Below are positions 35,301 through 41,263 of a stretch of DNA of 64,000 nucleotides, in pieces. Positions within the stretch are counted from its first letter, which is position 1. The number at the start of each line of letters is the position of its first letter. Source of the DNA: Mucilaginibacter cryoferens (GTDB lineage Bacteria; Bacteroidota; Bacteroidia; Sphingobacteriales; Sphingobacteriaceae); the NCBI RefSeq assembly GCF_014205845.1, contig NZ_JACHCR010000011.1, positions 1 through 64,000 of the forward strand. Reading direction: 5' to 3'. Made by a program: the position numbers and the translations under genes. Below the pieces are notes generated by a model that searched no databases, was not told the origin of the DNA, and was given only the letters and a program-made list of their open reading frames with translations.

Positions 35301-35811
35301 GAAGATAAAACCTAATTTTAAGGCGCTGGGGCAAAAGGTTGGTAAGGATATGAAGGCGGTAGCAGAGGCTATCAACAGCTTTACAAATGATGATATAGCA
35401 TTGTTGGAAGCCAATGGCAGTATTGCTGTACTTGATAATAAATACCAGATACTTGATACTGAGGTAGAAATTATTGCAGAAGATGTACCGGGATGGCAAG
35501 TTGCAAACCTAGGCAAACTAACCGTTGCTTTGGATGTTACCATAACCAACGAATTGAAACAGGAAGGTATATCCAGAGAGTTGATCAATCGTATACAAAA
35601 CCTGCGCAAGGCTAAAGAATTTGAAGTAACCGATAAGATAAATGTACGCCTGAGCGACCACCCTTACATTGGCGAAGCGGTGAAAAACAATTTAGCTTAC
35701 ATTTGCGCCGAAGTTTTGGCTGATGGCATTGTGCTTGATAACCAATTAAATGAAGGCGAAGTGGTTACTATTGATGAAAATGAAATTTTGATTGTTATTA
35801 GTAAAATATAA
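32389..35811 (+). CDS. ileS: Isoleucyl-tRNA synthetase
   Basis: A 1140-aa class I synthetase charging tRNA-Ile. The HIGH-type motif is GIHH within PSANGMPGIHHVMARS (residues about 46-61), the CP1 editing domain follows with TTPWTLPSN, and KMSKR lies near residue 690. The anticodon-binding and C-terminal regions are those of the longer, eukaryote-like (type 2) IleS, which lacks the C-terminal zinc ribbon and is typically mupirocin-tolerant. First gene of a compact operon: the next gene begins directly after its stop codon. Confidence 0.97.
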   Translation: MYKEYKQLNLSQTSKEVLEFWKQNNIFEKSITSRPEDNPYTFYEGPPSANGMPGIHHVMARSIKDIFCRYKTLKGYQVKRKGGWDTHGLPIELAVEKALGITKDDIGKKITVKEYNDACRKEVMRYTDVWNDLTEKMGYWVDLNDPYITYKNEYIESLWWILKEFYKAGYLYKGYTVQPYSPKSGTGLSSHELNQPGTYKMVKDTTIVAQFKVKRDGDSAFLFEGVNTDVFILAWTTTPWTLPSNCALAVGENISYVKINTFNPYTFEPICVVLAKDLVKKYFKAEGENASFEDYKGGDKIIPWTLAAEFKGTQLLGIHYEQLMPYVTNEDLEKNAFRVIPADFVTTEDGTGIVHTASVFGADDFRACKENNVPSVMVKDENGKEVPLVNKQGRFVDEVTDFAGYYVKEEYYTAEERAVEGFRATDVQISIKLKTENKAFDVKKYEHSYPHSWRSDEPILYYPLDSWFIKTTAVKDKMVALNKTINWKPESTGTGRFGNWLENLVDWNLSRSRYWGTPLPIWREENGGEEKCIGSIAELKAALEAAVESGVLSDSEQEKNKSIIQSLNNSDFDLHRPYVDDVILTSSTGNKMFREPDLIDVWFDSGAMPYAQWHFPFENKDQFAKAYPADFIAEGVDQTRGWFFTLHAIAVMLSECSDEVKAVNEKVGNGGVAFKNVISNGLVLDKNGNKMSKRLGNGVDPFETIEQFGADAPRWYMISNASPWDNLKFNADGIDEVRRKFFGTLYNTYSFFVLYANIDKFNYSEAEIEIGNRPEIDRWIISLLNTLTKEVDGFYADFEPTKAARAIQEFVDAHFSNWFIRLSRRRFWRSDNSDDKLSAYQTLYTCLIAISKLMSPIAPFFADRLYSDLNSVTGKEQFESVHLAYFPEYNEALVDTDLEERMKLAQDVSSLVLSLRKKIGINVRQPLSKILLPILDKDFKVHVELVKELILSETNIKDIEYITDTAGFIKKKIKPNFKALGQKVGKDMKAVAEAINSFTNDDIALLEANGSIAVLDNKYQILDTEVEIIAEDVPGWQVANLGKLTVALDVTITNELKQEGISRELINRIQNLRKAKEFEVTDKINVRLSDHPYIGEAVKNNLAYICAEVLADGIVLDNQLNEGEVVTIDENEILIVISKI

Positions 35812-36195
35812 ATGAAAGTGGAAAACGAAAAAACCAGATATTCTGAGTCAGACCTGCAGGAGTTTAAAGCGCTAATCCTGGATAAACTGCGTATTGCTAA
35901 AGAAGAATTAAATTCACTTGCAACATCATTAAGTTCGCCAAACGCGAACGGAACCGACGATACCGCAGGAACATACAAAACACTGGAAGATGGTTCGGCC
36001 ACGTTGGAAAAAGAACAGATTAACCAGTTAGCTGCCCGTCAGAAAAAATTTATCGATCAGCTGGAAGCTGCTTTGGTACGTATAGAAAACAAAACTTACG
36101 GCATTTGCCGCGAAACCGGTAAGCTGATCCCTAAAGAACGTTTGCGTGCCGTACCACACACTACCATGACGATGGAAGCAAAACTGAAGCAATAA
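35812..36195 (+). CDS. TraR/DksA-like protein with degenerate zinc finger
   Basis: A 127-aa protein with the DksA coiled-coil part and the C-terminal finger region (YGICRETGKLIPKERLRAVPHTT). Of the usual four zinc-finger Cys, only one remains, so zinc is probably not bound. Such cysteine-poor DksA forms are known and can still bind RNA polymerase through the secondary channel. It begins one base after the ileS stop and ends one base before lspA, so it is made from the same mRNA. Confidence 0.88.
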   Translation: MKVENEKTRYSESDLQEFKALILDKLRIAKEELNSLATSLSSPNANGTDDTAGTYKTLEDGSATLEKEQINQLAARQKKFIDQLEAALVRIENKTYGICRETGKLIPKERLRAVPHTTMTMEAKLKQ

Positions 36196-36801
36196 ATGAA
36201 GGCTGCTTATACCAAACCTTTTTTAACTGCAACGTTTATAATTCTTGCCGACCAGATCATTAAAACCTGGGTAAGGGCACACATGTACATGGGCGAAGAG
36301 ATTCGCTTTTTGGGTAGCCGCGGCATGCTGCACTACACCGAAAATAATGGCATGGCCTTTGGTATGGAGTGGGGCGGCGATGCGGGTAAACTGGCTTTAA
36401 CGTTGTTCCGTATTTTTGCGGTATGCGGCATTATTTACAGTTTAATTTACCTCATTAAGCACAAATACAACCGTGGATTGATCATGAACGTGGCGCTTAT
36501 ATTAGCCGGCGCGGTTGGTAATATCATCGATTCTACCTTTTACGGTATTATGTATAAATACGCCCCGCTGTTTCATGGCAGGGTAGTTGATATGTTTTAC
36601 TTCCCGTTGTTAAGAGGCACCTACCCCGCGTGGTTTCCGTTTTGGGGCGGCGAGCCGTTTGAGTTTTTCAGGCCTGTATTTAACCTGGCCGATTCGGCAA
36701 TATGTGTGGGTGTAATTATGATACTGCTGTATCAACGACGATATTTTAAACATGAAGTACCAGAAGTAGCCAGCCCAAACAGCGAAATGGTTGAAGAGTA
36801 A
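36196..36801 (+). CDS. lspA: Lipoprotein signal peptidase (signal peptidase II)
   Basis: A 201-aa membrane aspartyl protease that removes lipoprotein signal peptides after lipid attachment. Four hydrophobic segments and the family motifs are visible: DQIIKTWVR, YTENNGMAFGM, the first catalytic Asp in GNIIDSTFYG, and the second in FNLADSAICVGV. It is slightly longer than the 160-170 aa of enterobacterial LspA because of a larger third loop (YAPLFHGRVVDMFYFPLLRG), typical for Bacteroidota. Last gene of the ileS operon, followed by a clear terminator. Confidence 0.96.
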   Translation: MKAAYTKPFLTATFIILADQIIKTWVRAHMYMGEEIRFLGSRGMLHYTENNGMAFGMEWGGDAGKLALTLFRIFAVCGIIYSLIYLIKHKYNRGLIMNVALILAGAVGNIIDSTFYGIMYKYAPLFHGRVVDMFYFPLLRGTYPAWFPFWGGEPFEFFRPVFNLADSAICVGVIMILLYQRRYFKHEVPEVASPNSEMVEE

Positions 36802-36826
36802 AAGGAATCACTAATAATATTGAAAG

Positions 36827-36849
36827 AGCCGCATTAAGCGGCTTTTTTT
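36827..36849 (+). terminator. Terminator of ileS-lspA operon
   Basis: AGCCGC-ATTAA-GCGGCT followed by TTTTTT, 26 bp after lspA. The same hairpin core with GTTAA loop recurs at 41178-41194. Confidence 0.88.
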
Positions 36850-36924
36850 GTTTGAAAGCAATTTGGGGAAAGTGGCTGTGAGGACACAGCCACCGGTAGA
36901 TAAATGATTGTTTGCCAGTGTCTT

Positions 36925-37230
36925 ACCACGTGGTCTGTGTCCTCACAGACCGCTATTCATCAATGCTTTGTCTAATGCAAATAAGGTGCCTGTGGGGACA
37001 CAGGCACCGGGAATGAGATGGATTTTACCCCGCGGTCTGTGTCCTCGCAGACCGCTATTCATCAATGCTTTGTCTAATGCAAATAAGGTGCCTGTGGGGA
37101 CACAGGCACCGGGAATGAGATGGATTTTACCCCGCGGTCTGTGTCCTCACAGACCGCTATTCATCAATGCTTTGTCTAATGTAAATAAGGTGCCTGTGGG
37201 GACGCAGCCTCGGGAATGAGATGAATTTCC
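36925..37230. repeat. 102-bp tandem repeat, three copies
   Basis: A unit containing one GGTCTGTG and one GGTGCCTGTG palindrome plus the spacers CTATTCATCAATGCTTTGTC and GGGAATGAGATGGATTTTAC repeats three times with exactly 102-bp spacing. The last copy is degraded at its end. Because 102 is a multiple of 3, one frame stays open through all copies, but this is not evidence of coding. Confidence 0.88.
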
Positions 37231-37232
37231 GT

Positions 37233-37248
37233 CCCCCCCCCCCCCCCC
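37233..37248 (+). repeat. Run of 16 C
   Basis: A homopolymeric run of 16 cytosines between the tandem array and the last REP before the transposase gene. Such tracts vary in length by slippage; it may also be a sequencing or assembly uncertainty. Confidence 0.85.
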
Positions 37249-37293
37249 ACGGTTTGTGAGGACACAGACCGCGCTCCTCCTCCTGATATGTTT

Positions 37294-37818
37294 TTATTCA
37301 AACAAATCCATATAATGGGTTAACCAACTAAATTTTCTATCGTCCTGTTCATAAAAGGAGCATGAGGAGAAATGATATTTATTGGGATCATCTGTCAAAT
37401 TCCAATGTTGCTGCAAGGGGTTTAGATGTATGTAGTCCATTTTTTGCTCTAACATTTTTCGGTCTAATATTCTAATTGGCAACGCGTTCCGTTGCCAGAA
37501 TTGATGGTTTCTATTGTTTTCTTCCGTCTTAAACCGTGCCAATAACGCATCATCAGTATTTCTAAGCTCATCTAAAAATTGGTGCCCGGTAAATTTCATG
37601 AAACTGGCAGTAGGTTTTTCTTTGCCATTCATATCTAATTGCGACCATATCAAGTGAATGTGATTAGGCATAATCACAAAAGCATAAACTTTTATCTTAT
37701 CCTTCTTAACCAGATACATCAGGCTGTCCATTACTATCTGCTTAAATTTATCTGCTCTTAACAGGGGAAACCAATCAACAATAGTGGCAGTGTAGTAATA
37801 AACCTCATTTAATTCCAT
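37294..37818 (-). CDS. REP-associated tyrosine transposase (RAYT, Y1/HUH family)
   Basis: A 174-aa single-strand DNA transposase of the IS200-like Y1_Tnp superfamily. The HUH motif is PNHIHLIW (residues near 52-59), the preceding strand is KVYAFVIM, and the catalytic Tyr is in KMDYIHLNPLQ near residue 128. It is intact in length and motifs. REP palindromes lie 23 bp past its stop and 84 bp before its start, so it is the likely agent that copied these repeats. RAYTs do not usually move as insertion sequences; they are kept as single-copy genes with their REPs. Confidence 0.93.
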   Translation of the reverse strand: MELNEVYYYTATIVDWFPLLRADKFKQIVMDSLMYLVKKDKIKVYAFVIMPNHIHLIWSQLDMNGKEKPTASFMKFTGHQFLDELRNTDDALLARFKTEENNRNHQFWQRNALPIRILDRKMLEQKMDYIHLNPLQQHWNLTDDPNKYHFSSCSFYEQDDRKFSWLTHYMDLFE

Positions 37819-38205
37819 CCATGAAATTAATTAAAAGATATGAATGCGGCCTATTGTGAAGTTAAAATAGTATAGCAGAAAATTCGAGGGGATGTACGAA
37901 AGGTGGCTGTGAGGACACAGCCACCGGGAGAACAATACCTGCACGCACAAAGTTACTTACAAATGTGACCACCAACTCGCGTAGTTTTACGCTGCCGCCT
38001 GCAACATATTGAGTAAAAGCACTCTATAAATTTCAAGGAAAACACCTCAACTTTGAAATGCCAGATCAAATCTATTTTCTTCAATAAACCGCAGATATCT
38101 AAATATCGTTTCACTACAAGTACGCAAACCAATAAATAAACAAAATACAGGGAAGCCGAAAACTGAATAAGAGTAGGCAAAAAACCAAACCCAACCATCA
38201 AACAA
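37819..38205. other. Intergenic, 387 bp, with REP
   Basis: Contains one REP at 37902-37925. The remainder is AT-rich and should include the promoter of the metallopeptidase gene. I looked for a short precursor-peptide gene here and found only trivial frames (for example MPDQIYFLQ). Confidence 0.6.
37902..37925. repeat. REP palindrome (right side of RAYT)
   Basis: GGTGGCTGTG-AGGA-CACAGCCACC, a perfect 10-bp stem, the same sequence as the outermost left REP at 36872. The RAYT gene is thus bracketed by identical REPs in the same orientation. Confidence 0.85.
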
Positions 38206-39396
38206 ATGAAAACTACCCCAACCCCCGCAGAAGTAATTGCCTGTTCGCTAAAAATGTTGCCCGAAGACCAGTGGATTCCCGCTTCAGAAACGGCTATCAG
38301 AATTAACCCGGCTAACAAGGCACACCTGCATCAATTTAGGCAGGCATTTACCGACACCGTAATTCCACCGGCACACCTTGCATTGCTTACCGCCAAAAGA
38401 TGGCCATCAACAGGCGTAAGTCTTACGGTTAGCTTTTTAGAAGCTATTGACCCGGCGCTGGCCACCCGTATACTATCGCATATGAACTCCTGGACTCAGT
38501 ATTGCAACGCCAAATTTACCCAGGTTAGCGCAAATGGTCAGGTACGTATCAGTTTGCTTGGCAACGGCTACTGGTCGTACCTGGGGACCGATATTTTGCA
38601 CATTGCTGCAGGCCAGGCCACCATGAACCTCCAGGGATTTAGCATGGCAACGGCCGAATCTGAATATCACCGGGTTGTACGTCACGAAACAGGCCATACG
38701 CTGGGTTTCCCTCATGAGCATACCCGCAGCGAGATTGTAAACCGGATTGATCCCGTTAAAGCAAAAGCCTATTTCCTGGCAAATGACGGCTGGGATGCCA
38801 ATATGGTAACCGCGCAGGTACTTACCCCTTTAAATGATTCGGCGCTTATTGAGACTGCACATGCCGATCCAAACTCCATTATGTGTTACTGGTTGCCAGC
38901 ATCCATCATGAAAGATGGTATCGCAGTAGCCGGCGGTACAGATATTGATGCCCAGGATCAGCAGTTTGCAGGAATGGTATACCCATTGCCCCCAAAACAA
39001 CTCCTTAAAGACCATAAAGACGTTAAACTAGAAAAAGTTGAGATTAAAGAAAAAAACGAAAAGATAGAGCACAAGGAGAAATTAGAGAAAATTGAGCATA
39101 AGGAAAAAATAGAGCACAAGGAGAAAATTGAGAAGCTGGAGCACAAAGAGAAAATTGAAAAACTGGAGCATAAGGAAAAAAACGAGATCATTGAACACAA
39201 AACCTTCGACCATAAAATACCCGACATTATACCGGTTAATCCAAACAACCCGGTAGTTGGCGCCACCTCAAGTCAGGTACCGTCGGGCCTGGAGCAAAGG
39301 GTGAGCGAACTTGAAACCGTAGTTACCTCGCTTACCGCATTTATTGATAGCAGCCTGCGCCCCAACCTTAGTAAAGGCGCCCTCTCAAACGAATAA
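38206..39396 (+). CDS. Astacin-like (M12A) metallopeptidase with EHKEK-repeat tail
   Basis: A 396-aa protein. The zinc site HETGHTLGFPHEH (HExxHxxGxxHEH) lies near residue 165 and the Met-turn SIMCYW about 60 residues later, so the peptidase looks active. There is no signal peptide. After the peptidase domain, residues 264-335 consist almost only of Glu, Lys, His and Ile/Leu, in 9- and 6-residue units (IEHKEKLEK, IEHKEK), with EHKEK five times. A Pro/Asn linker and a short coiled coil (LEQRVSELETVVTSLTAFI) end the protein. The next two genes encode ATP-grasp-type proteins on the same strand, 63 bp downstream. Confidence 0.88.
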   Translation: MKTTPTPAEVIACSLKMLPEDQWIPASETAIRINPANKAHLHQFRQAFTDTVIPPAHLALLTAKRWPSTGVSLTVSFLEAIDPALATRILSHMNSWTQYCNAKFTQVSANGQVRISLLGNGYWSYLGTDILHIAAGQATMNLQGFSMATAESEYHRVVRHETGHTLGFPHEHTRSEIVNRIDPVKAKAYFLANDGWDANMVTAQVLTPLNDSALIETAHADPNSIMCYWLPASIMKDGIAVAGGTDIDAQDQQFAGMVYPLPPKQLLKDHKDVKLEKVEIKEKNEKIEHKEKLEKIEHKEKIEHKEKIEKLEHKEKIEKLEHKEKNEIIEHKTFDHKIPDIIPVNPNNPVVGATSSQVPSGLEQRVSELETVVTSLTAFIDSSLRPNLSKGALSNE

Positions 39397-39459
39397 TTTT
39401 AACCTGGCAGGTGTAAAACGGGATTGCCATTTTACACCCGCCCCTTTTCGGACAACAAC

Positions 39460-40257
39460 ATGCTTTTAATTATTGCCCACCACCACGATGCGGAAGCGCA
39501 ATGGCTGTATAAAACCCTTAAGGAAAATTACAATCAGCCGCTTTACCTGTTAATGCCCGAAGCATTGGGTGTTGATTATAGTATATCGCTTCAACTAAAA
39601 AATGATGGTAGCCATCATGCCTCCATATTTTTCTACAACTGTAAAGTGCATTTGGATTGCGCTGAGGTATCCTACGCCATTAATCGCCTCAGTTATATAG
39701 ACCCCATTATATGGAAACATGCCGATGCCGTTGAAAAAGCCTATGCTACTAACGAGTTCAACGCCTTTTTTCCGGCGTTTATCCATTCGTTAAAATGCCC
39801 GTTAAGTAACCGTATTTATAATGGCGCGCTTTATGGCGATAATGGTTTTGTTGCCCAATGGGCATTGCATCTGCACCAGTATGGGTTTGCTGTAAATAGT
39901 TTGTTAACAGATACTACCGGTAAGCTTTACGAAAGGCTGCGTACCATTCCCGCGGCGCAAATTTGCAGGTTTATGTACCTGAACAATGAAATTATTTTGC
40001 CGCCCGATCAGCAGCCTATCACCAATTTCGCCCATTTAAAAGCGTGCGTATTGAAGAGAGATGAGCCCGAAATGCTGGAATTTATTTTTATAAAAAAGGA
40101 AAATGCCGGCCCCGAGTTGTTACAGGTAACCAAAACGCCTTCCCTATCTTGTTACCGCAATGTGTTTACACAAATTATTTATACCCAAATCAATAACACA
40201 TACCATGATCATACTAATGGGAATACCCAGCGAAACGCCCTTACGGCTGCTTGCTGA
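39460..40257 (+). CDS. Protein resembling pre-ATP-grasp domain only
   Basis: A 265-aa soluble protein. No close family recognised. Its layout (LLIIAHHHDAEAQWL strand-helix start; later NEFNAFFPAFIHSLKCPLSNRI, then GDNGFVAQWALHLHQYGFAVNSLL) resembles the N-terminal part of microviridin/graspetide-type ATP-grasp ligases, where a similar E/N...L...NRP segment precedes the ATP-binding domain. ATP-grasp catalytic residues are missing. I use the ATG at 39460; the frame is open further upstream from a TTG. Its last 53 bp overlap the ATP-grasp gene in another frame, so the two are coupled. Possibly a substrate-recognition partner; inference. Confidence 0.68.
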   Translation: MLLIIAHHHDAEAQWLYKTLKENYNQPLYLLMPEALGVDYSISLQLKNDGSHHASIFFYNCKVHLDCAEVSYAINRLSYIDPIIWKHADAVEKAYATNEFNAFFPAFIHSLKCPLSNRIYNGALYGDNGFVAQWALHLHQYGFAVNSLLTDTTGKLYERLRTIPAAQICRFMYLNNEIILPPDQQPITNFAHLKACVLKRDEPEMLEFIFIKKENAGPELLQVTKTPSLSCYRNVFTQIIYTQINNTYHDHTNGNTQRNALTAAC

Positions 40258-41110
40258 AGCTTGTAATGCTAAAAGGATACCTTATGAGTTTTTTAACCAG
40301 CGCCAGCAGGAAAACTGGACGGTTGACTACAATTTTAGGCTGCCCGCCGAAGGGGTATTAGACAACGGAACTAAAAGGCTTAAACTTAATGATTGTACCG
40401 GCCTTTACCTGCGTGCAATGGACCATACCCAAATACCCGAATATGCGCAAACCGAAAATAAAGAGGGAATAAGCAATATGTATGAAAAGCTTTTTCAATT
40501 AATTGATAATGAAAGCGCCTGCAAAATAACCAACCCGCCGTCGGTACAAATGTCAAATAACTCAAAGCCGTATCAATCTTTAATTATACAACAGCATGGC
40601 CTCGATATACCGGATATGTGTATTACAAGCGATGAAGATGAGGCCAGGGAATTTATAGCAAAGTATAAAACGGCTATCTATAAATCCATAAGCGGTACCC
40701 GCAGCATTGTAAAACAGGTTGATGAGGCATCGTTACAAAATTTGCATAAAATAAAATATTGCCCGGTACAGTTTCAGGAGTGTGTTACGGGCTTTAATGT
40801 ACGTGTGCACGTAGTTGGGCAGATAGCCATCGCCACAAAAATTTGCAGCGATGCGGTAGATTACCGCTATGCCAGTGCCGAAGGCAAAAATACTTCCCTT
40901 GAGCCCTACCAGCTCCCGGCAAATCTGGCGGAGAAATGCGTGGCGCTTGCCCACCAGTTACATTTACCTTTTGCCGGCATCGATCTGATGATAACCGATG
41001 ATGGCCGCACTATATGTTTTGAAGTAAATCCATCGCCCGGCTACACCTATTACGAGCAAAACACCGGGCAGTTGATTAGCCATGCATTAGCAGACTATCT
41101 GGCAAATTAA
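40205..41110 (+). CDS. ATP-grasp ligase, graspetide/RimK-like
   Basis: A 301-aa ATP-grasp enzyme. The C-terminal half has AIYKSISGTRSIVKQV (ATP-binding Lys), ECVTGFNVRVHVVGQIAIATKI (with Arg), and the metal-binding end FAGIDLMITDDGRTICFEVNPSPGY (Asp, Glu and Asn ligands), followed by YEQNTGQLISHALADYL. That last block is close in pattern to MvdC/MvdD-type ligases that join Lys or Thr/Ser side chains to Glu/Asp in ribosomal peptides. I start at ATG 40205; the frame is open upstream from 40160. Overlaps the preceding gene by 53 bp. Peptide-modifying activity is an inference from family and from its neighbours. Confidence 0.87.
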   Translation: MIILMGIPSETPLRLLAEACNAKRIPYEFFNQRQQENWTVDYNFRLPAEGVLDNGTKRLKLNDCTGLYLRAMDHTQIPEYAQTENKEGISNMYEKLFQLIDNESACKITNPPSVQMSNNSKPYQSLIIQQHGLDIPDMCITSDEDEAREFIAKYKTAIYKSISGTRSIVKQVDEASLQNLHKIKYCPVQFQECVTGFNVRVHVVGQIAIATKICSDAVDYRYASAEGKNTSLEPYQLPANLAEKCVALAHQLHLPFAGIDLMITDDGRTICFEVNPSPGYTYYEQNTGQLISHALADYLAN

Positions 41111-41171
41111 ACATCACTTGCTTCAGTGCAAAAAACCTCCGGCTATTATACCCGGGCATAAATTGAAACAT

Positions 41172-41194
41172 AAAAAAAGCCGCGTTAAGCGGCT
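41172..41194 (-). terminator. Terminator of degP-like gene
   Basis: AGCCGC-GTTAA-GCGGCT, with A7 on the plus-strand left side, that is T7 on the minus strand. It follows the degP stop by about 70 bp and may also stop the ATP-grasp operon from the other side. Confidence 0.75.
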
Positions 41195-41263
41195 CTTCTT
41201 ATAAATTATCTGCAAATCAAACATCTGCATATCTGCACACCTGAAATCTGCACATCTACCAAA

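Larger units (their letters stand above)
36872..37270. repeat. REP palindrome cluster (left side of RAYT)
   Basis: Eight palindromes share the core CTGTG-NGGA-CACAG or its complement: GTGGCTGTG stem (36872-36893); GGTCTGTG stems at 36932-36951, 37034-37053 (one mismatch) and 37136-37155; GGTGCCTGTG stems at 36985-37008, 37087-37110 and a damaged one at 37189-37212; GGTTTGTG at 37251-37270. Stem bases vary in complementary pairs while the tetraloop stays AGGA or GGGA, which implies selection on structure. Alternating orientation gives BIME-like pairs. Confidence 0.85.

Noticed and set aside
35040..35609. 189-codon minus-strand frame
   Set aside because: Antisense of the ileS anticodon-binding region.
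36908..37219. Plus-strand frame of 103 codons with a 34-residue repeat
   Set aside because: It is the 102-bp REP tandem array read in one frame; 102 is divisible by 3, so the frame stays open by arithmetic. No start signal and the sequence is explained by palindromes.
36925..37230. CRISPR array
   Set aside because: Only three units with conserved spacers as well as conserved repeats, palindromes are REPs, and no cas genes are present.
37953..38318. 121-codon minus-strand hydrophobic frame before the metallopeptidase
   Set aside because: Overlaps the 5' end of the metallopeptidase, lacks a family and has an ordinary shadow look.
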